DNA of 14,072 bases from an uncultured Bacteroidales bacterium (GTDB taxonomy: Bacteria; Bacteroidota; Bacteroidia; Bacteroidales; JAUNSR01). The stretch spans positions 1 to 14,072 of the forward strand of contig CAMTOW010000016.1 of the NCBI GenBank assembly GCA_947074245.1, read 5' to 3'. The notes under the pieces are model-generated. The model ran no database searches. It worked only from the letters and a program-made list of their open reading frames with translations, and had not been told where the DNA came from. Shown here piece after piece: positions 1 through 6,503 of the stretch; within the stretch, counting starts at the first letter, position 1; every line of letters starts with the position of its first letter. A program made the translations under genes and the position numbers.

Positions 1-51
1 ATACGAGGTTCTCCGGAGTGACTGGAGTTCAGACGTGTGCTCTTCCGATCT
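1..51 (+). other. Illumina P7/TruSeq adapter remnant (sequencing artefact)
   Basis: Bases 18-51 are an exact copy of the 34-nt TruSeq read-2 adapter, from GTGACTGGAGTTC to CTTCCGATCT. Bases 10-17 (TCTCCGGA) sit where the i7 index belongs and match, as I recall, the adapter-strand form of TruSeq HT index D702. Bases 1-9 match the end of the P7 flow-cell sequence with one mismatch at base 8 (G for A). The genomic insert begins at base 52. Read in frame from the GTG at 18, the adapter yields the peptide MTGVQTCALPIS, a known contaminant signature in protein databases. It marks an untrimmed contig end. Confidence 0.98.
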
Positions 52-461
52 CCTACCAAAGCCCATTCTGCCAACGTTCCGGCAAACTGATAAGACAGTA
101 CGACCAAAAGCAGGATCCCAACGGATACCTTCTTAAAATAATGAGCCGCCCATCCCGCCGACAATGCCAGCAAGCCGGATTTTATCAAAATAGCGGGCAA
201 TACCGCCAACGGAGGCATTCCGAAAAGCAGGTGATTGACCAATGGCGAGAAAACAGCCGTGAGCAGACCCGCTTTCCAGCCATATTTATACGCCGCGATC
301 AGCGTGAAGAAATAGATCGGCAGAAAGACGAGTCCGCCGCCCGGTATGAGATGACATAACTGGGGCAAAAGCAGATTGCCCAAAATGAAAAGAGATGCCA
401 CCCCGTAGGTTTTCGCCTGAGTATAATTCAACGAATAAAGTCGTATAGCAGATGTTTGCAT
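52..461 (-). CDS. ECF transporter S component, 3' end truncated by contig end
   Basis: The ATG at 461 opens a frame of 136 codons that runs without a stop into the adapter junction, so the C-terminus is missing. The protein is very hydrophobic. It opens with MQTSAIRLYSLNYTQAKTYG, has membrane segments at about residues 20-38, 44-58, 64-80, 86-105 and 112-128, and carries the loop LPQLCHLIPGGG at 32-43. I recognise this layout from the Bacteroidales family annotated as ECF transporter S component, the substrate-binding membrane subunit of energy-coupling-factor vitamin or metal importers. The substrate cannot be told from the fragment. The gene starts 27 bp after the DUF1893 stop and is probably the last or next-to-last gene of the same operon. 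The T and EcfA ATPase subunits are not in the window. Family assignment is from recognition; the open frame itself is certain. Confidence 0.8.
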
Positions 462-488
462 TGTGTTTCTTTTTAAGTTATGGATCAA

Positions 489-926
489 TTATTTGGATAG
501 AACAGCTTGTCCGTTTCGGATCATCCGGACGAACGCGTCCACCTCATTCATAAGCTCTTCCCGATCGAAAATATCCTTACAACGGGTTTCGAGCGGACAC
601 CATCCGGTCTTATCCCGATTGATGATATACGGTACGCAGCAATCGTAACTCACCTCGACATCGTATCGGCGAAACAAGTCAAGCGCCGACTCACTGATCA
701 CTCGCGAGAATACGCTTTTTACGGAACCATTGACCAGAATCGCCGCCGCACCTTTTCCGATCACTTTATCGGCAACGGAAGCGTCGCGCAGAAAATCCGG
801 TTCCTCTTTCAGCAGATCATACAGATCGGCCACACCCCGCCGGTTAAAAGAGCGGACTTCCTCCCCCTTTCCGATCACACAAGAACAGTTTTCCCGTTCG
901 AGTCGCTCTTTCAATAGATTCATCAT
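489..926 (-). CDS. DUF1893 domain protein (TM1506-like, cytidine-deaminase-like fold)
   Basis: A 145-residue protein with no signal peptide, likely cytoplasmic. It matches the DUF1893 family. Diagnostic stretches are ENCSCVI (12-18), the RRGVADLYDLL block (29-39), VADKVIGKGAAAIL (51-64), SRVISESALDLF (74-85), VPYIINR (98-104) and WCPLE (109-113). The Thermotoga relative TM1506 has, to my knowledge, a cytidine-deaminase-like fold, but no activity is established. Six cysteines (14, 16, 96, 97, 110, 116) in a small protein encoded beside two iron-sulfur proteins suggest a redox or metal link, which is inference. The start is set by coupling: ATG at 926 overlaps the reductase stop as ATGA, and a second ATG at 923 would also overlap it by one base (TGATG). 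The open frame extends upstream to 1034 but that part lies inside the reductase gene and does not resemble the family. Confidence 0.85.
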   Translation of the reverse strand: MMNLLKERLERENCSCVIGKGEEVRSFNRRGVADLYDLLKEEPDFLRDASVADKVIGKGAAAILVNGSVKSVFSRVISESALDLFRRYDVEVSYDCCVPYIINRDKTGWCPLETRCKDIFDREELMNEVDAFVRMIRNGQAVLSK

Positions 927-2317
927 AATGTATTTTGTTTGAGTTTTTCCGAATAAGCATCGATCCGCATCAGTTCGTCGGGGATCTTTATCCCCTGCGG
1001 GCAGTGGTGTACGCATTGGTTGCACCCGATGCAATGATTGGCCTGACGCAGTTTCGGAACGCTCCGGTCATAACCCACCAGAAAGGCCTTACGCGCCTGA
1101 GCGTAGCGAGCGTCCAAACGCGATTCGGGGTAATTATCCTCGCAGACACATTTGTTGTAATGCAGGAAGACCGAAGGGATGTCGATTCCGTACGGGCAAG
1201 GCATACAATACTGACAGGCCGTGCACGGCACCAACGGGTAGTCGATCATCATACGCGCCGTTTCCATCAGCAATTCGTTTTCTTCGGGAGTCACCTCATC
1301 CAAAGGCGAATAGGTGCGGATGTTGTCTTGCAGATGCTCGAGATAGGTCATTCCGCTCAAAACCGTCAGAATCCGGTCGGGCGTGCCCGCATAGCGAAAC
1401 GCCCACGAAGCGATGCTTTCCTGCGGACGACGCTGTTTGAGTTTTCCGGCCAGATATTCGGGCATCTTGGCAAGGCGTCCGCCCAACAAAGGCTCCATAA
1501 TGATGGCCGGAATGTTTCGTTTTTCCAATTCGGCATACAGATAGGAGGCATTGGTATTGCGCGGATTCACCTCTTTGGCATGCTCCCAATCTACATAATT
1601 GAGCTGGATCTGCACGAAATCCCATTGAATCGTATCGTGTTGCGAAAGCAGGTAGTCAAACACTTCGATGTCGCCGTGATACGAAAACCCCAGGTTGCGA
1701 ATCCGCCCCGCTTTCCGCTCTTCGATCAGGAAATCGAGCATTCCGTTGTCGAGATACCGGCCATGGAGTGAAGCCATCCCGCCCTGACCGATCGCGTGAA
1801 GCAGCATATAGTCGATGTAATCGGTCTGAAGGTATTCGAACGAATTCCGATAGATCTTCATCGACTGCTCCCGACTCCAGGTCTCGGGCGAAAAGTTCGA
1901 CAATTTGGTCGCGATATAATACTGATCGCGCGGATGCCGTTTGAGAGCGATCCCCGTAGAGCGTTCCGACCATCCCTGCATATATACGGGTGACGTATCG
2001 AAATAATTCACCCCGTGAGCGAGCGCGTAGTCGATCAGTTCGTTGACCGCATCCTGGTCGATCACGTTTCCGTCTGCTGCCGGAACGGGCAACAACGGCC
2101 AACGCATACATCCGTAGCCGAGCAACGAAACCCGATCGCCCGAAGCGGACGACGTCCGGTAACTCATCTTATCTTTCGGAACCTCCGCCAACGCGACTCC
2201 TCCGCGAAGCGATTCTCCTTTTCGACAACCGTTCATAACGGCCGACGACGCCACCACACTACCTCCTAAAACTTTCAGGAAGCCGCGGCGCCCTATGGTA
2301 TTTTTATTTTTCAACAT
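923..2317 (-). CDS. Exported (Tat) aldo/keto reductase with C-terminal 4Fe-4S ferredoxin domain
   Basis: A 464-residue protein. Residues 1-30 form a twin-arginine signal: GRRGFLKVLGG with RR at 10-11, then a short hydrophobic stretch ending in VMNGC (Cys31), which could be a weak lipobox. The reductase barrel spans about 55-345 and keeps the AKR tetrad: Asp107 and Tyr112 (FDTSPVY), Lys138 (IATKL) and His174 (MLLHA). The C-terminal part has a C-x2-C-x2-C-x2-C motif (365, 368, 371, 374; CTACQYCMPCP) and a C-x2-C-x2-C-x3-CP motif (429, 432, 435, 439), so probably two [4Fe-4S] clusters. Electrons would enter through the clusters rather than, or as well as, NAD(P)H. The upstream iron-sulfur membrane gene ends 11 bp before this start, which suggests it is the donor. 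The start at 2317 is chosen because the signal begins there; the longer frame to 2422 overlaps the upstream gene and adds no family-like sequence. The substrate is unknown. Confidence 0.9.
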   Translation of the reverse strand: MLKNKNTIGRRGFLKVLGGSVVASSAVMNGCRKGESLRGGVALAEVPKDKMSYRTSSASGDRVSLLGYGCMRWPLLPVPAADGNVIDQDAVNELIDYALAHGVNYFDTSPVYMQGWSERSTGIALKRHPRDQYYIATKLSNFSPETWSREQSMKIYRNSFEYLQTDYIDYMLLHAIGQGGMASLHGRYLDNGMLDFLIEERKAGRIRNLGFSYHGDIEVFDYLLSQHDTIQWDFVQIQLNYVDWEHAKEVNPRNTNASYLYAELEKRNIPAIIMEPLLGGRLAKMPEYLAGKLKQRRPQESIASWAFRYAGTPDRILTVLSGMTYLEHLQDNIRTYSPLDEVTPEENELLMETARMMIDYPLVPCTACQYCMPCPYGIDIPSVFLHYNKCVCEDNYPESRLDARYAQARKAFLVGYDRSVPKLRQANHCIGCNQCVHHCPQGIKIPDELMRIDAYSEKLKQNTL

Positions 2318-2328
2318 AATACGTTCGT

Positions 2329-3828
2329 TTAAACAATTCGGTGCATCGAGTGCCCCTCTACATAAATGGCGCTGAACGGACGAGCCGGACACAAATTCTC
2401 GCAAGCTCCGCATCCGATGCATCGCTCGGTATCGACTACGGGAATCCGGTTACTTTCGAAACCGTCGGGATCCTGTTCGATCATCTGAATGGCGCCTACC
2501 GGACAATGACGGGCACAGTTTCCGCAACTCACACCGTCGGTCAGCACAACGCAGTTTTTCTCAACCCAGACGGCATGCCCTACCTGAATGGAAGACTTAT
2601 CAGCATCCGTCAGCGGCAGAATCGCACCGGCGGGACACACGTCTGAACAACGGGTACATTCCGGCCGACAATATCCGCGTTCGTACGATACTTCGGGTTG
2701 CATCAGCGTCGTCAAATCCGAAGAGGGACGCAACACCTGATTGGGGCAAACCGATACGCACAACTGGCAGGCCGTACAGTGTTGCGCGAAATGGCGCAGG
2801 CTACGCGCTCCCGGAGGAACGATCGGAGTCTGCCGTTTCGGTATTTTCTTGTCTTCGATATAGGCAAGCCCTCCGTCCATCTTCATCGTCTGTGCTTTTA
2901 CGGCAGCCGTAGTCAGCAACAAGGCCGAAGCCGACAGCATCGAACGGCGCGACGATTCGATCGGTTCGTTTGCCGATGTCGGAGCTTCTTCCCGTTTTTT
3001 CGAACTTCGAGCCGGAACATATCGGATCGCGCCTTTGCGACATTTGTCGATGCAATCGAAACAGGTTACGCAACGGGTGTAATCGATCTGATGATTTTTC
3101 GAGTCGATGCAGGAAGCTTTGCAGTTTCGGGCGCAAAGGCCGCAACTGTTGCATTTATCCGCATCGAAACGGGGCTTGAGCAACGAATATCGGGCGATCA
3201 ACCCCAGAAACGTACCGACGGGGCAAACGACGTTGCAGTACGTCCGTCCGTTTTTCCAGGCCAACACGGTGATGACGGTCAACGTAATCAGGGCGATGAT
3301 GAATATCGGAATGCTTTTGATCCATACGTCTGTTTCGTAAAACAGGTAATTGCCCGCCCGTTCATCAAAGAATGCGAGAACATTGTTTCCCCATTGATAA
3401 AACGGAGCGAAAAGCGTCGATACGATCCGTCCGTACGAACTGTACGGAGCCAGCAAGGCTACAAACGAACCGACACCCGCCAGCAAGGCAATGATAAACA
3501 AAAGTAAAAGGGCATAGCGCACGATACGCAATGCGGGAGAATAGGAAAAACGGTTCTTCGTCCGGACGGATGCGAATCGGGAGATCACATCCTGGAAAAT
3601 GCCCAGCGGGCAGATTACGGAACAATAGAGCCGCCCCAATAAAAGCGTCGCGAGCAACAAGGCTGCCACGACGAATACGTTTACGGCCAATACGGCGGGT
3701 AAGAACTGAATACGAGCCATCCAGCCGAACCAGGCATGGATCGATCCCGTGAAATCCAGGAAAAGAAGCGTGATAATCACCAGAAAGAATGCGGCGACGC
3801 CGATTCGGAGTTTTCTTAATAGATGCAT
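2329..3828 (-). CDS. Membrane polyferredoxin, NapH-NapG-like fusion
   Basis: A 499-residue protein made of two halves. The N-terminal half is NapH-like: membrane segments at about 9-27, 42-65, 103-127 and 172-191, two C-x3-CP motifs (69/73 and 198/202), and two ferredoxin motifs (226, 229, 232, 236 and 253, 256, 259, 263). The C-terminal half is NapG/MauM-like with cysteine sets at 351/354/357/361, 387/391/394/398, 426/435/438/442 and 470/473/476/480, so four more clusters. Between them, residues 293-312 read SRRSMLSASALLLTTAAVKA, which looks like a twin-arginine signal placed internally. In nitrate reductase systems NapH oxidises quinol and passes electrons to periplasmic NapG, and here both functions appear fused. 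No nitrate reductase is present, so the partner is probably the exported reductase encoded next. ATG at 3828 begins the first membrane segment and is the first gene of the operon. Function is inferred from architecture. Confidence 0.88.
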   Translation of the reverse strand: MHLLRKLRIGVAAFFLVIITLLFLDFTGSIHAWFGWMARIQFLPAVLAVNVFVVAALLLATLLLGRLYCSVICPLGIFQDVISRFASVRTKNRFSYSPALRIVRYALLLLFIIALLAGVGSFVALLAPYSSYGRIVSTLFAPFYQWGNNVLAFFDERAGNYLFYETDVWIKSIPIFIIALITLTVITVLAWKNGRTYCNVVCPVGTFLGLIARYSLLKPRFDADKCNSCGLCARNCKASCIDSKNHQIDYTRCVTCFDCIDKCRKGAIRYVPARSSKKREEAPTSANEPIESSRRSMLSASALLLTTAAVKAQTMKMDGGLAYIEDKKIPKRQTPIVPPGARSLRHFAQHCTACQLCVSVCPNQVLRPSSDLTTLMQPEVSYERGYCRPECTRCSDVCPAGAILPLTDADKSSIQVGHAVWVEKNCVVLTDGVSCGNCARHCPVGAIQMIEQDPDGFESNRIPVVDTERCIGCGACENLCPARPFSAIYVEGHSMHRIV

Positions 3829-4000
3829 AGCGGGATTTATAATCGAATGTCAGAAATCAGGATTCGGAATAGTGTCTTATCGCACAATGTTATAATTTTT
3901 ATAAAAATAGAATTTTATTCCGAAATAAAAATACTTCACTTTTCCGATTGACTGCCTATACATTTTACGGTTTCCGGTATACAAATTACAGAAACCGGGT

Positions 4001-4088
4001 GTAAGAATCGCGTTTACACGTGATTTAACGATCGTTTAAAGGCTGTCTAACCGTCGTTTACCCGCGTCTTAATGCCCATTTAATCGGT
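4001..4088. repeat. Degenerate tandem array, four units with exact 22-bp spacing
   Basis: Three CGTTTA hexamers begin at 4011, 4033 and 4055 and a CATTTA hexamer at 4077, so all four are exactly 22 bp apart, about two helical turns. The flanks also align loosely: a TAA or AA lies five to eight bases before each hexamer and a G four bases after it. Unit two contains the perfect 10-bp palindrome AACGATCGTT (4027-4036). Units one to three share roughly 13-14 of 22 positions with each other; unit four is weaker. The spacing on one helical face suggests repeated binding sites for a regulator of one or both divergent genes. Which protein binds is unknown. Confidence 0.55.
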
Positions 4089-4226
4089 TTTGAACGGAGA
4101 AAGCCCATGCACCGGATCTCGATCGGCCCGGCAGGATCTTGAAATCTTACACGCGACGAATCAAAATTCGCGAACACTCTTAAATATCTCTATCAAAAAA
4201 TAATAACATTTTTCATTCCGTTGCCG

Positions 4227-4234
4227 TACCTTTG
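4227..4234 (+). promoter_or_regulatory. Promoter -7 box for mnmA
   Basis: TACCTTTG is a full match to the Bacteroidetes -7 consensus TAnnTTTG and lies 35 bp upstream of the mnmA ATG. No TTTG is seen at the expected -33 position, only AT-rich sequence, so the call rests on the -7 box and its position. Confidence 0.6.
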
Positions 4235-4269
4235 CAAGTCATTAAGAAAAAAGAACTCAACACATCTAT

Positions 4270-5334
4270 ATGAATATAGCAGCATTGGTATCGGGAGGAG
4301 TCGACAGCTCGGTGGTCGTACATCGCCTGAAAGAAATGGGTTACGACCCAACCATATTTTATATCCGCATCGGAATGGAAGACAAAGACGGATATATCGA
4401 TTGTCCTGCCGAAGAGGATATTGAAATCACCAGCTATATCGCCCGCAAATACGGGTGTAAATTCGAAATCGTCTCTTTACATGACGAATATTGGGAAAAC
4501 GTGGTGAACTACACGATCGAAAACGTGCGCCGCGGACTCACCCCAAATCCGGACATGATGTGCAACAAGATGATCAAATTCGGATGTTTCGAAGAGAAAT
4601 GGGGACATCATTTCGACAAGATCGCTACCGGACATTATGCGCGCACCAAAGAGATCGACGGAAAATCGTATCTGGCGACAGCGGTAGACCATCATAAGGA
4701 TCAGACCTACTTTCTGGGACAGATCAACTACATGCAGATCAGCAAGCTGATGTTTCCGATCGGAGATCTGCCCAAGAGCGAAGTGCGCCGTTTGGCTGCC
4801 GAACAGGGGCTGCCGAGCGCGATGCGGAAAGACTCGCAGGGAATCTGCTTTTTGGGAAAGATCAATTACAATGATTTTATCAAACGCTATCTGGGCGAAA
4901 AAAGAGGTCAGATCGTGGAGTTTGAAACCGGCAAAGTCGTGGGCGAGCACAACGGATTCTGGTTTCATACGATCGGACAACGCAAGGGTCTGGGTCTGAG
5001 CGGAGGGCCATGGTTTGTCGTGAAGAAAGACATCGACCAAAACATCGTGTTCGTATCGCAAGGATACGACCCGGCTACCCAGTACGGCGACGTATTGAAT
5101 CTGGGCGCGTTCAGTTTCATTACCGAAAATCCGTGGGGGGATGAAACCAACTTGGGAGAGATCAGCTTCAAGAACCGCCATACACCGGAGTTTTCGACCG
5201 GTACGCTTGAGCGGATCGGCGATATCTACCGGATTAAGTCGGATCAGAAGATTCAGGGAATCGCACCGGGACAGTTCGGCGTAATCTATGATAAGAATCA
5301 AGACATTTGTCTGGGAAGCGGCATCATCATCTGA
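4270..5334 (+). CDS. mnmA: tRNA-specific 2-thiouridylase MnmA
   Basis: A 354-residue cytoplasmic enzyme that adds sulfur at the 2-position of the wobble uridine of Glu, Gln and Lys tRNAs, using ATP and a persulfide. The PP-loop SGGVDSS is at residues 8-14. The catalytic cysteine pair is Cys98 (in NPDMMCNKMIKFG) and Cys193 (in KDSQGICFLG), both in standard contexts. ATGHYAR (119-125), DQTYFLGQ (144-151), the HTIGQRKGLGL block and the C-terminal barrel ending near GIAPGQFGVIYD follow in the usual order. Length is normal. One difference from the common form is IDCPAEEDIEI at 43-53 where most MnmA have a CTAEED-type segment. Bacteroides genomes often carry more than one mnmA, so this may be one of several paralogues. 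The start follows a good -7 box, and a terminator lies just after the stop. Confidence 0.95.
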   Translation: MNIAALVSGGVDSSVVVHRLKEMGYDPTIFYIRIGMEDKDGYIDCPAEEDIEITSYIARKYGCKFEIVSLHDEYWENVVNYTIENVRRGLTPNPDMMCNKMIKFGCFEEKWGHHFDKIATGHYARTKEIDGKSYLATAVDHHKDQTYFLGQINYMQISKLMFPIGDLPKSEVRRLAAEQGLPSAMRKDSQGICFLGKINYNDFIKRYLGEKRGQIVEFETGKVVGEHNGFWFHTIGQRKGLGLSGGPWFVVKKDIDQNIVFVSQGYDPATQYGDVLNLGAFSFITENPWGDETNLGEISFKNRHTPEFSTGTLERIGDIYRIKSDQKIQGIAPGQFGVIYDKNQDICLGSGIII

Positions 5335-5353
5335 TCCGCATTTCTAAAAAACA

Positions 5354-5390
5354 AAAAAGGAAGAGAATCAAAATTGATTTCTTCCTTTTT
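5354..5390. terminator. Bidirectional rho-independent terminator
   Basis: An inverted repeat with left arm AAAAAGGAAGAGAATCAA and right arm TTGATTTCTTCCTTTTT, one bulged base, a very short AA-type loop, and A/T runs on both sides. It sits in the 77-bp gap between the convergent mnmA and radical SAM genes and can serve both. Confidence 0.8.
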
Positions 5391-5411
5391 CTTTTTGGAC
5401 CAAAATAAACT

Positions 5412-6491
5412 TTATGGAGTAGTGGTAATTCTTTTATGATGACAAAACAGCAGATTTTCATTTTCATCATAGAGATGCATCCCGTTTCCTTCGCAATAGC
5501 GGAAGAGTTCGCAGTCTGCGCAATGCCCTTTCTTCGACCAAGATCGATTCCGGAACTTTTCGTATCCTTTCTCCCAAACATCGCAGAATGAATCGCGATA
5601 GATAGACCCCTGATGAAAACCCGAGCGGATGCTCGGACAAGCGGATATCGCCCCGTCGGCCAATACGGAAGCGATACCTATCCCCGCTTGACAACTATAG
5701 AGATTGTCGCGTACGCGACCTTCATAACCTCCTAAAAAACCTTCGCATCCGTAACTGACGTGAATCTTTCCTTCCTTACGCGTATCGGAAATAAACTCCA
5801 TCAATTCGGTAAACTGCGGACTATTCAATTGCAAATCGCGATTTTCGGTTGCGCGCCCGACCGGAAATATGGTAAAGATGCGCCAGGATTTTACACCCTT
5901 CTCAATGAGAAAATCACGAAATTCGGCAAGCTGCCCGATGTTCCGGCGGTTGGCGCACGTCACGACATCCCACTCCAGCTCTTGCTCTTTGGAAAGCAGC
6001 CCGATGGCTTCGGATGCTTTCTGGAAACTGTTGGGTCTGCCGCGAAGCCAGTTGTGAGACTCTTCAAATCCGTCGAGGCTGATCGCCAACGTATGCATGC
6101 CCGCTTCCAACAGACTCTGAAGCCTTTTTTCGGTCAGCAGCAATCCGTTCGTTACGATTCCCCAGGGAAATCCGCGATCGTAAAGAGCTCTGCCGCATAC
6201 CTCCAGATCTTTGCGCAGCAAACACTCTCCTCCGGTAAATACCACCATGATCTCGTTGGGATTCATCCGGGATGCCACCTCATCGGCCACACGAATAAAA
6301 TCGGCGATGGGCATATCGGGTTGCCGAGCCTCTACATGACAATCGCTACCGCAATGCTGACACGAAAGATTGCACCGGAGCGTACACTCCCAAAACAGGG
6401 TATGAAGTTTATGCAACTTCTGATTATTCTTCCGGTACTGACGAAAAACCTCCAATCCGAGCCACTGCTTAAACGATATCGATTTAGACAT
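5412..6491 (-). CDS. Radical SAM/SPASM protein of the rSAM/lipoprotein system (TIGR04133-like)
   Basis: A 359-residue cytoplasmic radical SAM protein. The SAM-cluster motif C-x3-C-x2-C is CNLSCQHC at 40-47, preceded by an extra Cys36. The SAM-binding stretch FTGGEC is at 85-90 and the strand motif LAISLDG at 135-141. A SPASM-type C-terminus holds Cys267, Cys285 (in the G-x4-C context), Cys324, Cys327, Cys333 and Cys350. The usual C-x3-C after the C-x2-C-x5-C element is absent, as CEGNG has no second cysteine. SPASM domains bind auxiliary [4Fe-4S] clusters and are typical of enzymes that modify ribosomal peptides or proteins. The sequence and the lipoprotein gene ending 12 bp upstream match what I recall as the Bacteroidales rSAM/lipoprotein pair TIGR04133/TIGR04134. 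The reaction is unknown. It shares a transcript with the lipoprotein and ends at the shared terminator. Confidence 0.9.
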   Translation of the reverse strand: MSKSISFKQWLGLEVFRQYRKNNQKLHKLHTLFWECTLRCNLSCQHCGSDCHVEARQPDMPIADFIRVADEVASRMNPNEIMVVFTGGECLLRKDLEVCGRALYDRGFPWGIVTNGLLLTEKRLQSLLEAGMHTLAISLDGFEESHNWLRGRPNSFQKASEAIGLLSKEQELEWDVVTCANRRNIGQLAEFRDFLIEKGVKSWRIFTIFPVGRATENRDLQLNSPQFTELMEFISDTRKEGKIHVSYGCEGFLGGYEGRVRDNLYSCQAGIGIASVLADGAISACPSIRSGFHQGSIYRDSFCDVWEKGYEKFRNRSWSKKGHCADCELFRYCEGNGMHLYDENENLLFCHHKRITTTP

Positions 6492-6503
6492 AGATAAGAC
6501 GGA

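Larger units (their letters stand above)
3829..4269. other. Divergent intergenic region (441 bp)
   Basis: This lies between the iron-sulfur operon (minus) and mnmA (plus) and must carry both promoters. I see no coding frame longer than a few codons. It holds an array of four 22-bp-spaced units (4001-4088), a 7-bp inverted repeat CGGTTTC/GAAACCG (3968-3974 and 3991-3997), and the mnmA -7 box. For the minus operon the best -7 candidate is TAACATTG (complement of 3885-3892), one mismatch from TAnnTTTG but with no convincing -33 element. The 3890-3935 segment is strongly AT-rich. Confidence 0.7.

Noticed and set aside
18..359. Plus-strand 113-residue frame at the contig end
   Set aside because: It starts inside the Illumina adapter (MTGVQTCALPIS) and its remainder is antisense to the ECF S-component gene, with composition unlike a folded protein.
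935..1771. Plus-strand 278-residue frame
   Set aside because: It lies antisense to the aldo/keto reductase, whose motifs are intact; no recognisable domain and no promoter.
2698..3507. Plus-strand 269-residue frame
   Set aside because: Antisense to the polyferredoxin gene; arginine- and glutamine-rich shadow translation of a cysteine-motif gene.
2329..3828. A nitrate reductase (nap) locus
   Set aside because: Only the NapH and NapG-like parts are present; no catalytic molybdenum subunit, NapB or NapD is seen, and the neighbour is an aldo/keto reductase.
4001..4088. Possible CRISPR array for the 22-bp-spaced units
   Set aside because: Repeats are short and degenerate, there are no constant repeats of CRISPR length and no unique spacers between them, and no cas genes are present.
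4108..4143. Eleven-codon frame before mnmA as a leader peptide
   Set aside because: It lies upstream of the mnmA -7 box, so it would not be on the predicted transcript; nothing else supports it.
4477..5301. Minus-strand 274-residue frame
   Set aside because: Antisense to mnmA, which has all catalytic motifs; a shadow frame without family features.
5760..6497. Plus-strand 245-residue frame
   Set aside because: Antisense to the radical SAM gene; no signal, domain or promoter supports it.
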